Below, in pieces: positions 23,190 to 35,600 of a DNA stretch of 64,000 nt (position 1 is its first letter; every line of letters begins with the position of its first letter). Source of the DNA: Cryptomeria japonica (taxonomy: Eukaryota > Streptophyta > Pinopsida > Cupressales > Cupressaceae); assembly GCF_030272615.1 (NCBI RefSeq), contig NC_081406.1:185791770-185855769 (forward strand). The letters are read 5' to 3'. The notes beneath the pieces are model-generated. The model was not told where the DNA came from. It was given only the letters and a program-made list of their open reading frames with translations, and ran no database searches. The translations under genes and the position numbers were made by a program.

Positions 23190-24230
23190 AGTTGCAGATA
23201 TGGTGTTAATTATGGTCATTGTTAACACTGATCTCAAGCCGCGACCAATTTTAAAGCCATACTTGTTTGTCATGAAAGTAAAGGATAAGGAAGGTGCATT
23301 TTCAAGTGTGTAAATTCACTATTTTATATATAGAGGATGTTCAAGCTTATATTCATATAAAAATTGAAGAGGTGAGCCATTCGAGCTTTAATGACCTTTG
23401 GAAGAAAAAACTAGAAAGTGATGGAATCTCTCTCAAAAGTGAGTACAAGAACATCTCTGAGTTAGGGTTGGGTATTTGGATGGTTTTTCCTAATTTTTCT
23501 TATGAATCTGAATGAAAAAAAGGTTATTCTAAGAAAAAATCATGGAGATATAATTTACATGGACAAACCCTACAAGATTACAAAGAATGATATTAGGGCA
23601 TTAACTAGGTTATGCAAGAAGGGCATCATTCCAAAAAGAAGATCTATAAAAAATGATACGCTAACTAAGATGGTAGGTGCTAAGTGGGATGGGAGAGCCA
23701 TGACAGTTGAAGATATTGCTAACCCTAGAGTCAAATATGTCACCAAGGTTCTTGCATACAAAATTTACTTCTAAAACCATGAAGACAACACAACTGTAAT
23801 TTCTATTAACATTTCTTTTTGAATGGTTGTATGCGGAGAATAATTTGATCTATGCAAACTATTGCTTGAATGGACAATGGAGAATCTAGACAAAACAAAA
23901 AAGAGTAAGTACCTTTTCAAGTTTGGTTCTTGGATTATATGTCTTGCATTTGTGTATCTGAATCAGCTTCCTTGAAGGGACAATTATGTTTAGGAAAAAT
24001 CTACACCTATCAGAGCACATATAGGATTGTATGTTAAGGGTTTCGATAGGAAGTCCTACAAAAGGATAGTTGGTGGATGGTTTGTGGAATTTAAAGAAAA
24101 AATGAAAAAAAGATAGAAGTGAATTCAAACTGAGGAATTTGTAATATATGAAGTAGATAAAAGCAAAGGAAATTGTTGATTGCATAGTAAAAGTGTGGTA
24201 GGGATTGAGAAGTTGAATGTTGTAAATCTT
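23190..24230 (+). pseudogene. Element A3 ORF2-like protein (conserved unknown domain)
   Basis: Read through two shifts, it aligns with ORF2 of element A from its N-terminus: LKPRPILK against IKRPRPMFK, YIHIKIEEVS against YIHCHIEELG, KPYKITKNDIRALTRLC against SIHKITKEAVRAVTGLP, and LFKFGSWIICLAFVYLNQL against the block after 28740 in A. The open part at 23502-23774 (90 aa) carries the middle block. I do not know the function. The homology is by eye but extends in order over more than 200 residues. Confidence 0.65.
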
Positions 24231-24781
24231 TCTTTCCCTTGAAATTATAAGATATGGAATTTAGGTAATTGCAAGATTCTCTTTATATTTTTTGGTTTTG
24301 AAGGAAGTTTATTCAAACTTTCCTCATATAGGTGTATGACATGTGACTTCTTAAGGATGTTCTTATGTATAGAAAATTATGTCAAACGTATATTTGTCCT
24401 CTTAAATGCATTCAACTAGATGTTAAGGAAGTGGTGCCATGTTTGAATGGTGTGAGTTGTTATGAATTTTTCTTATAGATGGTAACTTGGATATGAGAAT
24501 TATCATTTTAGTCTTTCAAAATATGGTTAAATAAAGTTCTATTGAAGATATTTCAATGATTTTCCATGCTTATTGTAACTAGTAAGAGTTTTTTGAATTA
24601 TTTTATCTCATGTTACATATATTACCTGGATAATTGAAGTGTATAAAAGAAAGTTTTATACTCATTATCTTACTTTAAGCTTAGAATTGTTTGGAGTAAG
24701 AAGTTCTATGTTTATGTGTGTATGTTTTTAGTTTAACCCTTGACGACTTCCAGGAGTAATTCGAGCCCAAGGAGGGGAGGA
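24231..24781 (+). mobile_element. Ty3/gypsy 3' internal end with polypurine tract
   Basis: No ORF. The segment ends gagcccaaggaggggaggat directly before TGTAGTGCCCC, the usual gypsy arrangement of polypurine tract and LTR. The junction with A3 is not sharp. Confidence 0.5.
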
Positions 24782-24967
24782 TGTAGTGCCCCTCCTAGAC
24801 TTGCATTTTGATTTACACATTGATGGACTTATTTAGACATATGAATGATGCTTAGATGGTTTCTTATGACTCTATTGCCATATTAGATGGTATTGATAAT
24901 GCTAGTTACTATATGTGGACATGTTATTTGATATGAATCATTATGTTTGGTGATTTCTAGATTCATA
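24782..24967 (+). repeat. Gypsy-type LTR start, interrupted by element A
   Basis: Begins TGTAGTGCCCCTCCTAG after a purine tract. Element A inserted at 24968; the sequence resumes at 31694 (tcata is present on both sides). Confidence 0.55.
24963..24967. repeat. Target-site duplication of element A, left copy
   Basis: tcata, identical to 31689-31693. Confidence 0.92.
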
Positions 24968-25757
24968 TGTCAGGATTCCCAAAGATATTGAGAGGCGGGG
25001 GGGTGAATCAGTATCTAACCGGTTAATGAATTTTTTGAACTTATTACATGAAAAGCATTCCAAAACTGTGTATCAGTAAACGAAAATTAATGCAGTAAAT
25101 AAGAGAAACAACCACATAATGAAAGACACACCATAACATAATATTTTTAATGAGGAAACCCGATGTGGGAAAAACCTCGATGGGATTTGTGACCCACAAT
25201 ATTCGCCTACTGGCCAATAAGAGAATATTACTATTACAATAGGGGTCTGCACATGTAGGAAGGCCAAGTACCTAGAGCTCACTGCTCAGTTACAAAAGAT
25301 GTCTCAATGACTTTAAAAAATGGATTATACAAATCCAATGTCATGTATTGCTTCAGATCAGCATCTGCTATGCCAGATTCAGTACCGGTTTAATCTTTCC
25401 AATAATTATAAACCCTTATCCAAAATCTACCTTACAATTCGCACATTATGTCTACAATAATCTAACCATATCCACACCTACAAAATGATCTACAAGATCT
25501 CATACTTATATGAGTCTTATTACAATCCACCATGTCGGCTTACAAAAAGATTTTACAATTAAATACAAAATCTAATTAAACAAAATTCCTATCGGCCATG
25601 GTGTTGGTAATCAATCTTTTTAGTGTCGGTGAACTATATTCCCATGTAGAGTCTACCAGTGTTGGTGCCTTCCAATAACATATGATTGTAAGGTTGCCAT
25701 CAATGACAAAACCTTCAATCACCTATAATTTCTCATTGGAGTGTGCAGTTTCCAACA
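24968..25757 (-). repeat. 3' LTR of element A (790 bp)
   Basis: Plus-strand reading TGTCAGGATTCCC ... TTTCCAACA, followed by atttccccctttggc, the complement of a polypurine tract. Carries ggggggtgaatcagtatc near 25000. An opposite-family shadow ORF at 25073-25282 is not a gene. Confidence 0.93.
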
Positions 25758-25986
25758 ATTTCCCCCTTTGGCATTGATGGCAACACTAATGAGAAAAATC
25801 CAAAAGGTGTCCAAAAATGTTGTCCAAAAAGAATCTGCCAAAATGTCTTATCAAAACTGTGTTATCAAAATGTGTGCTTCCCCTGAGCTGATGATGTCTT
25901 CCTTCTGATCATTTTTCGCATCTCCACTACCCCCCCTTTGGCAACAGTGACAAAGGTTGTCATTCACTATGAGTGGAGTGTGGTTC

Positions 25987-28900
25987 CTACCTAGATCCTT
26001 GTAACCAGTGGGTTACAATCTGATAGATGTCCGCCAATGCAAAATTTTGATTGTCGCTGAACCTTTCGTTGTCCTTTATTGCTACTTCTGTTCTCTGAAT
26101 TATATCGGTGAGTATGTGCATTTTCTCTTCCGGTGTCTTAAGTCCTGAAAGTAGAGCCTCAAAATTTTCTTTTCTCAAAGAAATGAGGTAATCCAGTTTA
26201 GGGCCTAGTTTGCATTTTAAATCCTTTGCCTTAAACTTTATCTTTTTCTAACTTTCAATTTTCTCATCAAGAACTGCAATATTCTTTTCAATTTCCAAAA
26301 ATGAATCTGATGTTCCTATTAAGTTGTCAGCAATATTGTTGATTTCTTTTTGTGCTTTGTTGATCTCTGAATCTATGTGCTTTGTCAAAATATCAGTTTT
26401 GCAGGTATCTCTGTATAGTTTCTTGAAATACAAAATTGTTTCTCCTAATGCCGGTAATAAGATTTCCATTTGTTCCTTATTCTTCTTAACAGTTTCCTCA
26501 AAGAATTTTTCTTTTTCCTTATTCATTTTCTCTTTGAATGTATCTTCATTTATCTGGTCCAGTGTTATTAGGTTGTCGGTTATATACTTAGACAATGTGT
26601 CTAATTGGCTCAAAGAATCTTTATTATCTATGTTACACTTTGGAGCTATCATCTTCAAAATTGGTAAAGTGTCATCTATAGCCTTATAAGCTTGTGCATT
26701 ACACTCTGTTATTTTCTTTATTGAATCCAAGAGTACCTTTGTTACATTTGTTGGCCTGAATTCAGTCATTGATGTGCCGGATGACTGTCCAACCATTCTC
26801 ACAAATTCTAATCCATCAGTGGTTGTGATAGATTTGCTTTCCTCTTTCTATGGAGGGTCAGTTTGTGTTTGCATTTCAGCTACCAAAGGCTTAGGCTTGT
26901 CAGATGTAGCTGATGGCACTGTCTGTGAAGGAGCCTATTGCTATGCCTATTTCTCAATGTTTTCCTCAGTATGAACCTATTGCTCTATTGATTTCTTAGT
27001 GTCCTTTCTTGAAGGTGTCCCTATTTGTGCTTTTGAAGATTTCAGTGTAGTATCCACTGCCGATTTTTCTTTGTTTACCTTTGTGTTGTCTACTACCGGT
27101 GACTCAGTAGGTATTCCAATTTTAGTGGTTGTCAGTGGTTCAGTAGATGCATTAGTATGTACACCTATGGTATCTGCCTTTCTAGTAACTAGGGGTTCAT
27201 TTGTTTTTTCAGTTTGTTGTTGTTCCCCAATTTCAATGTTTCCAACTTCAACATTTTCAGTCAGTGGCTTAGTTGCCACATCCTTCTTGTCATTTTTTTC
27301 CTTGTCCACCACAATATTGACTTCCTGTGTCTCAATGTTCATTGTGTATAACACCTTAGAATCAGGATTTGTATCCTCATGTCATGTTTCCATACTCTCT
27401 GTTGCCAGTTGTGTGTCATCAGTTTGTACTGGTGAGTATCAGAGGTTGGTGGGGGTAAATTATCTATTATTTTTAGGCTTGGAGGTCCACCTACCTTACC
27501 TTTCCCCTTATCTTTCTGGTAGACTTTGATAGTCTTTGGATTCTTAAGTTCTTCCTGTTTTTCTTTCTCTACAAAAAATATGTCCCACTTATCTGTTGTT
27601 TCCTCTGATATCTCATTTACTCTTCCTACCATTAATGCTACATGTCGGTGACCAGTTGAAAACATTGTCCAGTTTGTGTCATTGATCAACTCATCAATTT
27701 CTTGTGTGGAGTTCACTGGGTGAACTGCTAGTAGCTTTTCTATTTTGATTTTCTTATCTAATTCAACAATAGCTACCCTTCTAGCTTCTAACCTTCTATA
27801 TAAATCATTGGGTATCTCATCCATAATTTCCATCAGAAATTTCTTATAAATGTCTAAGTGTAAGATTACACTATTTTCTATGCTCTCGTTTTCATCATTT
27901 TATAGTGTGTTATATAATTTACTGATATTTTTCAATTTCTCATCCTCAGTTATTTCATTCAGAAGTTTATCAAATGGTGGAATAACTTGTCTTTCTTTTT
28001 TTTTCTTTGGTGTTAATTTCTTAGCCGGAGGCCTAACTGCCTGTTGCTTTTGTCTTGTCCTTTTGGGTGTAGGTGAGGATACCGGTGAGGGTTTTCTTTT
28101 TCTTTCTACCCTTTTGAACTCAGTAGGTATCTCACTGTCAAAAGAAGTAGCAACCAGTGAGAGATGTGTCTTCGGTTGTAATCCTTCCAATTCACTTTCC
28201 TTAATACTAGTTTTATTCAAAACATCTTCCTTTATTGTTTTTGCCTGTCTTGAACCTCTCCTAACTATCTGCTCAGTTTTCTTAACTCTTTTCTAAGATT
28301 TAATGCTACTTTCAATTGTTTCAGCATTGTCAAATACTTTTTCTTTCGATTCCTTAGGGGCTTCTAAGAGGGATTTTGCATAAGTTTCAATTATGTTGTC
28401 ATCTATCTCATATCCCATCTCGGTAACCCAAATAGTTCTAGGGACAACTGCCTCCATCCAGATTTCATCTTTCTTTATCACAAAGGATATCTCTTTTTGA
28501 TACTTATCAACAATTTCTTGAGATAGCCTTATTCTTGTCTTCATTCTTGCTTTCAAGGTTTGAAAATAATCATTTATATTTTTCTCTCTATCATCTCCCA
28601 TGATGTTTAGTATGCCTAACAGTTGCTTTCCTACTGATATATCAAAACCAAAGTCTTTCCTACCAATATTGGGTACTTCCTTGGTAATGTATAGCATTAA
28701 GCACACAAGCAAGTTACCAAATCTGAAAGTTCCCTTCTATCAGTTCATCTTTAAGCCATTCACATACATCAATTCTTGCATTATCATTCACCATGTCATA
28801 TGCACTTTTAATACACAAGCTAGAGACATAGTTTAGTCTGTTTGCATGTGTAGCCTTATAACCAGGAATCATACTGACAAATATAACTTTGATGTCCTTC

Positions 28901-29436
28901 ACATCATTGACTCTTAGGGATCTTTTATCTAATGTTGTGCCGGTTAAGGTCATCACAGTATCATTTAGAACTTTCTTAGTTCTGTTAGGCCTACTATCGG
29001 TGGAAGGTAAGCCTGTTACTGCCCTAACTGCCTCTTTAGTAATCTTATGGATGGAATCCAACCAAAAGAGCTCTCCATGAACTCTACTCAAGACTTTTCT
29101 TATCACATCTTTAGGAAAATCAGGGATACTAAAAATGTCCACAAAGCCTAGGGTTTCCACTATCTTGTGTTTCGCTTTAACATTTCCATGTTCATCACAG
29201 ATTATAGTCCTATACATGTTCATTATTTCTTTAGCTCCTAGTTCCTCAATATGACAATGTATATACATTCTAGGATCCTCTGCATAAACTACTCCCTTAG
29301 GTATTTTCGAGAATGCTCCTAGGGTATCATCTTTCTTCGCAATTTCGGGAATAAGTTTGAACATGGGTCTAGGACGCTTAATAACTTCAATCACACTAGG
29401 GTTTGCAATGAATTCAGGTGCATATGAAGAAGCCAT
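25987..29436 (-). pseudogene. Element A ORF2: long protein of unknown function
   Basis: Starts MASSYAPEF at 29436 and can be followed to a TAG at 25987, about 1,150 codons. There are two or three shifts (28714, 27350) and about ten stops, mostly TAG. Residues 1-240 form a conserved block (PRPMFKLIP, YIHCHIEELGAKEIM, KITKEAVRAVTGLP, ANRLNYVSSLCIKSAYDM, WLKDELIEG). A hydrophobic helix around NLLVCLMLYI follows, then AVVPRTIWVTEMGYEIDD. Residues 400-500 are Lys/Arg/Pro-rich (RKRKPSPV, KKLTPKKKKER), possibly a nuclear signal; the Thr/Glu-rich linker is low complexity. The C-terminal 250 residues (26802-25987) look coiled coil. No enzyme motif is visible. Homologous blocks occur in A3 and B. What it does is unknown; a gag-like or accessory role is a guess. 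Confidence 0.75.
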
Positions 29437-29774
29437 AGTTATAAATACCTTAATCTGCCTTTAGGATAAATTGCTTCACTTTTCACTATGGATGCCTTTG
29501 CTCGGGATTTTCATGCTCTCTGAAGATTTGAATGCTCGATGAATGAAAAAGGAGTCAAAACACTTGCTTTATAATGTTATTTCTTTCAACTTCCACATTT
29601 AATACCTATCAGTTAAGTCAAAAACTTAACTCATCTACCAGTAATGAAGTAATTCAACTTATCACCATCAACCGAGGGTAAATTAGCATGTTTTCAATTT
29701 GTTGCCATACCCCCAAAGGATTTTCCTTCAGTTAGATGAAGAATCTCCTGTCGGTGGAGTGATACTTTGTTTTG
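29437..29774 (-). other. Gag-ORF2 spacer of element A
   Basis: 338 bp without an ORF; AT-rich, no promoter recognised. ORF2 would need its own translation start or a subgenomic RNA. Confidence 0.6.
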
Positions 29775-30827
29775 TCAGTCGAGGAGTATTCTCATCAACA
29801 TTCTGATCCATTGCTTTGAAAATTCTTGCTTCACCTCTTGAACTTTTTCTTTACCTTTCAAGCTGGGTCCTTTCTTATTTGTCGGTGATGTCTTACTTGT
29901 ACAAAAATTTGCAATATGTCCAATCTTGTTGCAAGCATAACAAGTCACATTTTTTTTCTGAATAGCTTTCCCATATCCTATGTCAGTATGTGTTCTGCAT
30001 TGATTGGATAAGTGTCCAAATCTTCCACAAACATAACATCTTACATTCATTCTGCAATTTTCTGAATTATGACCAACTTTTTTGCATTTAGAACATTGAC
30101 CGATGGGTGTATTAGTGTTCTTATAATTTCTAGATCTACACTGATTTTCTCTATGACCATACTTGTTACAGTTAAAGTATTTCCCATTAAATTTGTAAGC
30201 ATTAGGTTGTCTTATCGGTTTGTTGTGACCATGATTGTTTGTAGTACCGGAGCTTTCACCAATTTCAAAACCAAGGCCATTTGTATCACCATTAGGTTTC
30301 TGATTCTTTAGCATGTCATCAAGTTCTTCTAAACTTTTCTTGAATTTCTTCTTGTGTTGATTTGTAGTAGCCAATTCATTTTCCAAGAAATATTTATGTC
30401 TCATGAGTTCAGTTTCATCATGTTCTAAGTGAATTAGATCTATTTTTAACATATCATTCTCATGACTGAGTCTTAGATTTTCATTTGCAGCATCATTGAT
30501 TCTTCTAGTCAAGTCATCTTCATTCTTCTTCCGATTTTCAGTCTCTTTATAAGATCTCATAGTCATATCTTGCATCTCATTCTTCATTCTATTGTTTTCT
30601 TGTCTCAGTTTGTTCACCAGATCATTAAGAGTTTCTTTTTCATCATCATCATTCTGCATCTTTTCACAAATTTCTCTTCTTTTGTTTCTTGCAATAGTGA
30701 GATTCTCTTGAAGTCCTTGAATGATATCCTGTGCAGCCTTCAGATCATCTTCAAGTTTGATATTCTTCACTTTTTCTGCATCATAGTCTGAAAGAGCTGT
30801 CTCCAATTGCTTTCTCAAATTTTTCAT
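29775..30827 (-). CDS. gag: Element A gag: coiled coil and four zinc knuckles
   Basis: Intact 350-codon frame from ATG at 30827; the frame is open further upstream, but the only earlier start would be a TTG at 30884. Residues about 1-190 are a long coiled coil (heptads such as LRKQLETALSDYDAEKVKNI). Residues about 220-330 hold four knuckles in a row: one decayed (FNCNKYGHRENQC, first Cys lost) and three intact, CSKCKKVGHNSENC, CYVCGRFGHLSNQC and CYACNKIGHIANFC. A basic tail (KKGPSLKGKEKVQE) ends it. No capsid motif of standard copia gag (for example LWxxLE) is seen. Likely an RNA-binding, particle-forming protein (inference). Its frame is open while ORF2 is broken. Confidence 0.8.
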   Translation of the reverse strand: MKNLRKQLETALSDYDAEKVKNIKLEDDLKAAQDIIQGLQENLTIARNKRREICEKMQNDDDEKETLNDLVNKLRQENNRMKNEMQDMTMRSYKETENRKKNEDDLTRRINDAANENLRLSHENDMLKIDLIHLEHDETELMRHKYFLENELATTNQHKKKFKKSLEELDDMLKNQKPNGDTNGLGFEIGESSGTTNNHGHNKPIRQPNAYKFNGKYFNCNKYGHRENQCRSRNYKNTNTPIGQCSKCKKVGHNSENCRMNVRCYVCGRFGHLSNQCRTHTDIGYGKAIQKKNVTCYACNKIGHIANFCTSKTSPTNKKGPSLKGKEKVQEVKQEFSKQWIRMLMRILLD

Positions 30828-30884
30828 CTCTACCGGTGTCAGAATCTTCCTCAGTCTATTAGGCTTTTGAAAATAGAGGACCAA

Positions 30885-30896
30885 GCTCTGATACCA
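30885..30896 (-). other. Primer-binding site of element A
   Basis: Minus strand TGGTATCAGAGC, perfect initiator-Met tRNA complement, 2 nt from the LTR. Confidence 0.93.
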
Positions 30897-30898
30897 AT

Positions 30899-31688
30899 TG
30901 TTAGGATTCCCAAAGATAATGAGAGGGGGGGGAGTGAATCAGTATCTGACTGGTTAATGAATTTTCTAAACTTATTATATGAAAATCTTTCCAAAACTAT
31001 GTATCGGTAAACCAAAATTAATGCAGTAAATAAGAGCAACAACCACAACATGAAAGACACACCATAACACAATATTTATAATGAGGAAACCCGGTGTGGG
31101 AAAAACCTAGGTGGGATTTGTGACCCACAATATTCACTTACTAGCCAATAAGAGAATATTACTGTTACAATAGGGGCCTACACATGCAGGAAGGCCAAGT
31201 GCCTAGAGTTCACTGCTCAGTTACAAAAGAAGTTTCACTGACTTACAAAAATGGATTATACAAATCCAATGTCATGTACTACTTTAGATCAGTATCTGCT
31301 ATGCCAGATTCAGTACCAGTTTAAGCTCTACAATAATCATAAACCCTTATCCAAAATCTACCTTACAATTCGCACATTAGGTCTGCAATTATCTAACCAT
31401 ATCCACACCTACTAAATGGTCTACAATATCTCATACTTATACGAGTCTTATTACAATCCGCCATGTCGGCTTACAAAAATATTTTACAATTAAATACAAA
31501 ATACAATTAAACAAAATTCCTATCGGCCATGGTGTTTGTAATCAATCTTTTTGGTGCCGGTGAACTATATGCTGGTGTAGAGTCTGCCAGTGCCGGTGCC
31601 TGCCAGTAACATATGATTGTAAGGTTGCCATCAATGAAAAAACCTTCAATCACCTACAATTTCTCATTGAAGTGTGCATTTGCCAACA
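30899..31688 (-). repeat. 5' LTR of element A (790 bp)
   Basis: Plus-strand reading TGTTAGGATTCCC ... TTTGCCAACA; closely similar to 24968-25757 with scattered substitutions and no large indel, so a fairly recent insertion relative to the others. Confidence 0.93.
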
Positions 31689-31693
31689 TCATA
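31689..31693. repeat. Target-site duplication of element A, right copy
   Basis: tcata, identical to 24963-24967. Confidence 0.92.
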
Positions 31694-32149
31694 TGTGTTC
31701 ATTATTCATATGTAGAATATATAACATGATGTTATGATGGTACTAACCCTATTTCATGATTATGGTTTATGCGATGCTTTGATGTTATACCCTATGATTG
31801 TCTTTGTGAAAGGGATGATGCCTTATCACTAATTGCGAGTAAGATAAGGTGTTGTGATTCTCTTTTCACTTGCCTATTTATTATGATGATTATATATCAT
31901 ATATGTATCATTTTATGATTGTAGGATTGCAGGTACCAGACATCGACTCCACCCGGCTTCACATGTCTTAGCGTGTCCTATCCCAATGGTAAGTTGCTAG
32001 AGATGGCATGGGTTTCTTTCACTTACTCTAGGCTTAGTTGCTCACCTTGTCAGTTTGTGCCATAGTGCAAGTCAGTGGTAGAGTTTTGCATTGATGTTTC
32101 TCTTGTCGAGTCACTTGAGTATGTGAGTGTATGATTCCCATTTAATTTA
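31694..32149 (+). repeat. Gypsy-type LTR, continuation after element A
   Basis: Continues 24782-24967. Includes a slightly GC-richer block (catcgactccacccggcttc, 31945) and no ORF. The right end of the LTR could not be placed. Confidence 0.45.
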
Positions 32150-32640
32150 AATTATGGATAATGCAATTTATTTAGGTTGAAGTAATCTATCCTATAGTAT
32201 GAGTATTGGTTATTTATTTGATTATTTTATTTATTAACGATTAATTATTGTGAGAATTGCATTTAATCAATTGAGATTGATTTAACTAATTTAATTGATT
32301 TAATTATTATTTATTCATGATTTATTGATTGTCTATTTATTTATTGTTTTGATTTATTTTATTATTTTATTAATTTATTGTTGAGATTGATTTATTTTGA
32401 TATATTGTTTAATGATTTATTTATTTTGATTTATTGTTGAATGATTTATTTTTTAATTATTTATGATTTATTCATTATTTATTTATGATTTATTTACTAT
32501 TCATTTATTGATGCTTTGATCGTTAATTTATTGTTGAGTTGATTTATTGATTTTGTTTAGTTGTATTATTTATTTATTATTTATTATTAATTTGATTTTA
32601 TATTTTGAGAATCCCTATTTATATGGTTTTATTCATTTAA
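32150..32640. repeat. AT-rich TTTATT/GATTTATT low-complexity tract
   Basis: Almost only T, A and G in irregular repeats of ttattgattt and tttatttatt. No coding potential. Confidence 0.7.
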
Positions 32641-35600
32641 TTTCTTTATTTGAATTTTATTAGGTGATGGATTATTAAGTAATGTGTTTATACAAATATT
32701 ATTTAATCGGTAATTGCATATATTATAAAGTTTACCTACCCTTGCACGTGATTGGTTGATTTTTAATTGGTAGGTAAATAATATGGGTGAATAATATATT
32801 TCTCGAAACTATGTGAGATAGGTAAATTATATTGTTCTTTGGAATTTTTTAATTGGTTAGATTCACACTATAGTTTTGTGTATAGTTTTTATTTAAATTG
32901 TATTCTACAAATGTTGTCGGGTTAATCATCTAGCAAATTTTTGGAGATTGGACTTGTATTTGGATTTGGATTGAATAATGGTTTGAAGCTTTGGATTGTT
33001 AAGGATTTCTCTTCTTCATATTTTCAACCCTTTTGGATTGCAATTGTAGGTTGGTTCACATTACCTTTGAAATTTGATTTCTAGCAAGCATTGTTTTCTC
33101 TGTGACTGTGCAATTTTGCTGAATTTTGTTTGAAATTGTTTTGGGGAGAATGGGATTGAATTTGGAAGATTTAATTTAGAATCAGAAAGAGATTTGGGAG
33201 GGGAATCTAGAAAAGAAGTATATCTGATTATTTTTAGTGATTGAAATTGTTTGCTAGTACTAGTACCTCACTGTATATTTTATGATTTCCTCTTCCTTGT
33301 GTTGTGAGAGTATTATTGATTTTATTTGGATTTAATTACCTTCATATTATTATATCCCTTGAGTCTCGCTTGTTTCAGATTGCTATTGTGTATTTTCTAG
33401 CTTCTCGTAGCTTCACATAAAGCTCTTTTTGTTACTATGATTATTCAATGTAAGGTACATACTATTTTGTTGAGTTTTAGGAGGTTTTTGAGCCTTATGC
33501 ATCATTTTGATTGTTCTATTGAGGATTTGCAGAGTTTGTGTGTGTCTCCTGTGGTTCTAGGTGTTCTAAATGTCAATCTGAGCACTGTGGGAGATGGGTT
33601 TTCTTTAAAAAAAATTGATAGTGAGTCTAATATCTATGATTTTTGGTTTCCTCATCAAAATTTGAGTCTTCTAGTCCCTCTATGTCTATTTTGTGTGCTG
33701 GATTGAACCCTTGTACAATTTTGAGCGGGTACCTATGCTTTATATGTCAATTTTGCTTCTTTTTTTTTGCATATCTTCCCAAAGTGCTACAGGAACACCC
33801 ATAAACACTAGGTAATAGAATAGGGATGTTGGGTTGTACCCTAGGGGCATTGAGGAATATACCTAGGGCACTGAGAAATGTACCCAAAAAGCTAATATTC
33901 TAAAACTCAAAATGAAGGCCTAATTACCCAAAATGCTAACAAATGTACCCAAAACTCTATATAATGGTCCAAAAATGCTATGGTACATTCAAAAAATTAT
34001 ACATACATATCAGGGGTGCTAATTTGCAAACCAAAGGCACTGGACTATTCTGGGGGTTCTAAAAAGTTAGGTTTTAGCCTATTTTAGTGTCTTTTTGGGT
34101 TGTTTATTTTCTCCAGAGGCATGTGCATACTGTGTTGACCTTCTTAGAGTTTTATTTGTTTTTTGTTGATCATTCATGATGTCTCTTGTGCTCTGGTAAG
34201 AGGATTATGCCTTACCCTTGAAGTGTTTCATATGTGATGTGTTTCTCCAGCGAGATGGAGAATTCCTCGTTGTTGAGGAATTAATTGCATGACTCTAGTG
34301 GGATGTGTATTTCCTCACTATAGAGTATTTCATATGGTTTTAATAACATTTATGGATTGTATTCATATTGTCTTTTCCTTTGATTTGATTTGGTGAAGTC
34401 TCTCTTCCATGAGTATGGCTCATGTGTCCTTTTATATTTATATTGTTCTTAGTTTGTTATGACTATTCTTACATAATTTATGAGCCTTCATGATGTTGTA
34501 CTATGATCTTAGGATGTGTATTATACCCTACAATTACGGTCCATAGTTGGGGGAGTGGGCTCTTTCATGTGTAGGACCAGGGTCGTGAGCAAAAGACCGC
34601 TAGTGGAGGGTCTAGACCGATTGGAATAACATGAAGAGTTTTATGTTGTAATTACAAGTGATAATATTAATAAGAATTGACTAGTGTGTTTGGGTAATTA
34701 GTAATTCACCTAATTAAGATAATGAAATTGGGGATTATGATCTTGTGCCCCAATGATGCCCAGGGAGGTGGTTTTGGGATCTAGTATTGGGAAGACCACT
34801 GAAGTAGTATACCATTCTCTATTGATTGGATCCAAGGTTGAGATGAATTCCACATGATGAAAGCATGTAATGATACTCTACCCCACATGTGTGCATTATC
34901 CATATGCCTTTCTTTGTTTATTTTTTCTCTAGAGGGTTTATTATTGATTTAAGCCATGTGTTGTAATTGTTCTTGATTTCTTGTTGTCTTGTGATGTCAT
35001 ATTGTATCCCTTGGTTGTTAGGTGTCAACCTAGGTCTTGAGTGTGAGTTGGAACCCCATGTCATCTCCTAGCATGGGGGTGGTTCCTATTAGGTTCCACA
35101 TGGTCGGGTGGTTAAATGCCTTCTTCCATTGGGGTTTTCTTCTTGGATGCAAACATGTGTTAATTGGAATCTTGGAATCTTCATTATGTAGATTTTCTCT
35201 TGGAGCTGATTTCTATGTACTTGGAATAAGGAAACATTGCATCAAGATGATTTGTATATGTAAAGGAGATTAAGTATCTTTGTGTATTTGTAAATGAAAT
35301 TGAGATAGGATATGTGGTGAATTAGGAGGAGATTTCATTGATCATTCTTGATGTATTGGATATTTATTCTATAATATGATATTATGAGTTATATGTGCAA
35401 AAAGAAATGAGCTAGTATTTATGTATTTGTGTTGCATGTGAGTTCATGAGATGGAATTGTGACATATGTGATGGAAGTTGGAAAGAATAGTAATTGTTGT
35501 TATTGTTCTTATTTAAGTATATAGGAACTATCTAGGTGAAATGGTTAATAGATTTGTGATGCATTATGATAAAAGGAATTAAGATTATTTACTTACGTAA

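Larger units (their letters stand above)
24968..31688 (-). mobile_element. Element A: complete non-autonomous LTR retrotransposon with gag and long ORF2
   Basis: 6,721 bp with TSD tcata and two LTRs of 790 bp each. On the minus strand: LTR (30899-31688), primer-binding site (30885-30896), gag, a second reading frame of about 1,150 codons, polypurine tract (about 25758-25772), LTR (24968-25757). No protease, integrase, RT or RNase H motif is present on either strand, so its copying enzymes must come from another element. The Met-tRNA primer site and the LTR module match the copia elements nearby, which are the likely helpers (inference). ORF2 is kept over most of its length with few breaks. 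Confidence 0.93.

Noticed and set aside
26999-27529. 176-aa plus-strand ORF
   Set aside because: Antisense shadow of element A ORF2; Ser/Val/Phe-rich translation with no domain.
32150-32640. Scaffold-attachment or origin function for the AT tract
   Set aside because: Only composition supports it; such tracts are common in AT-rich LTRs.
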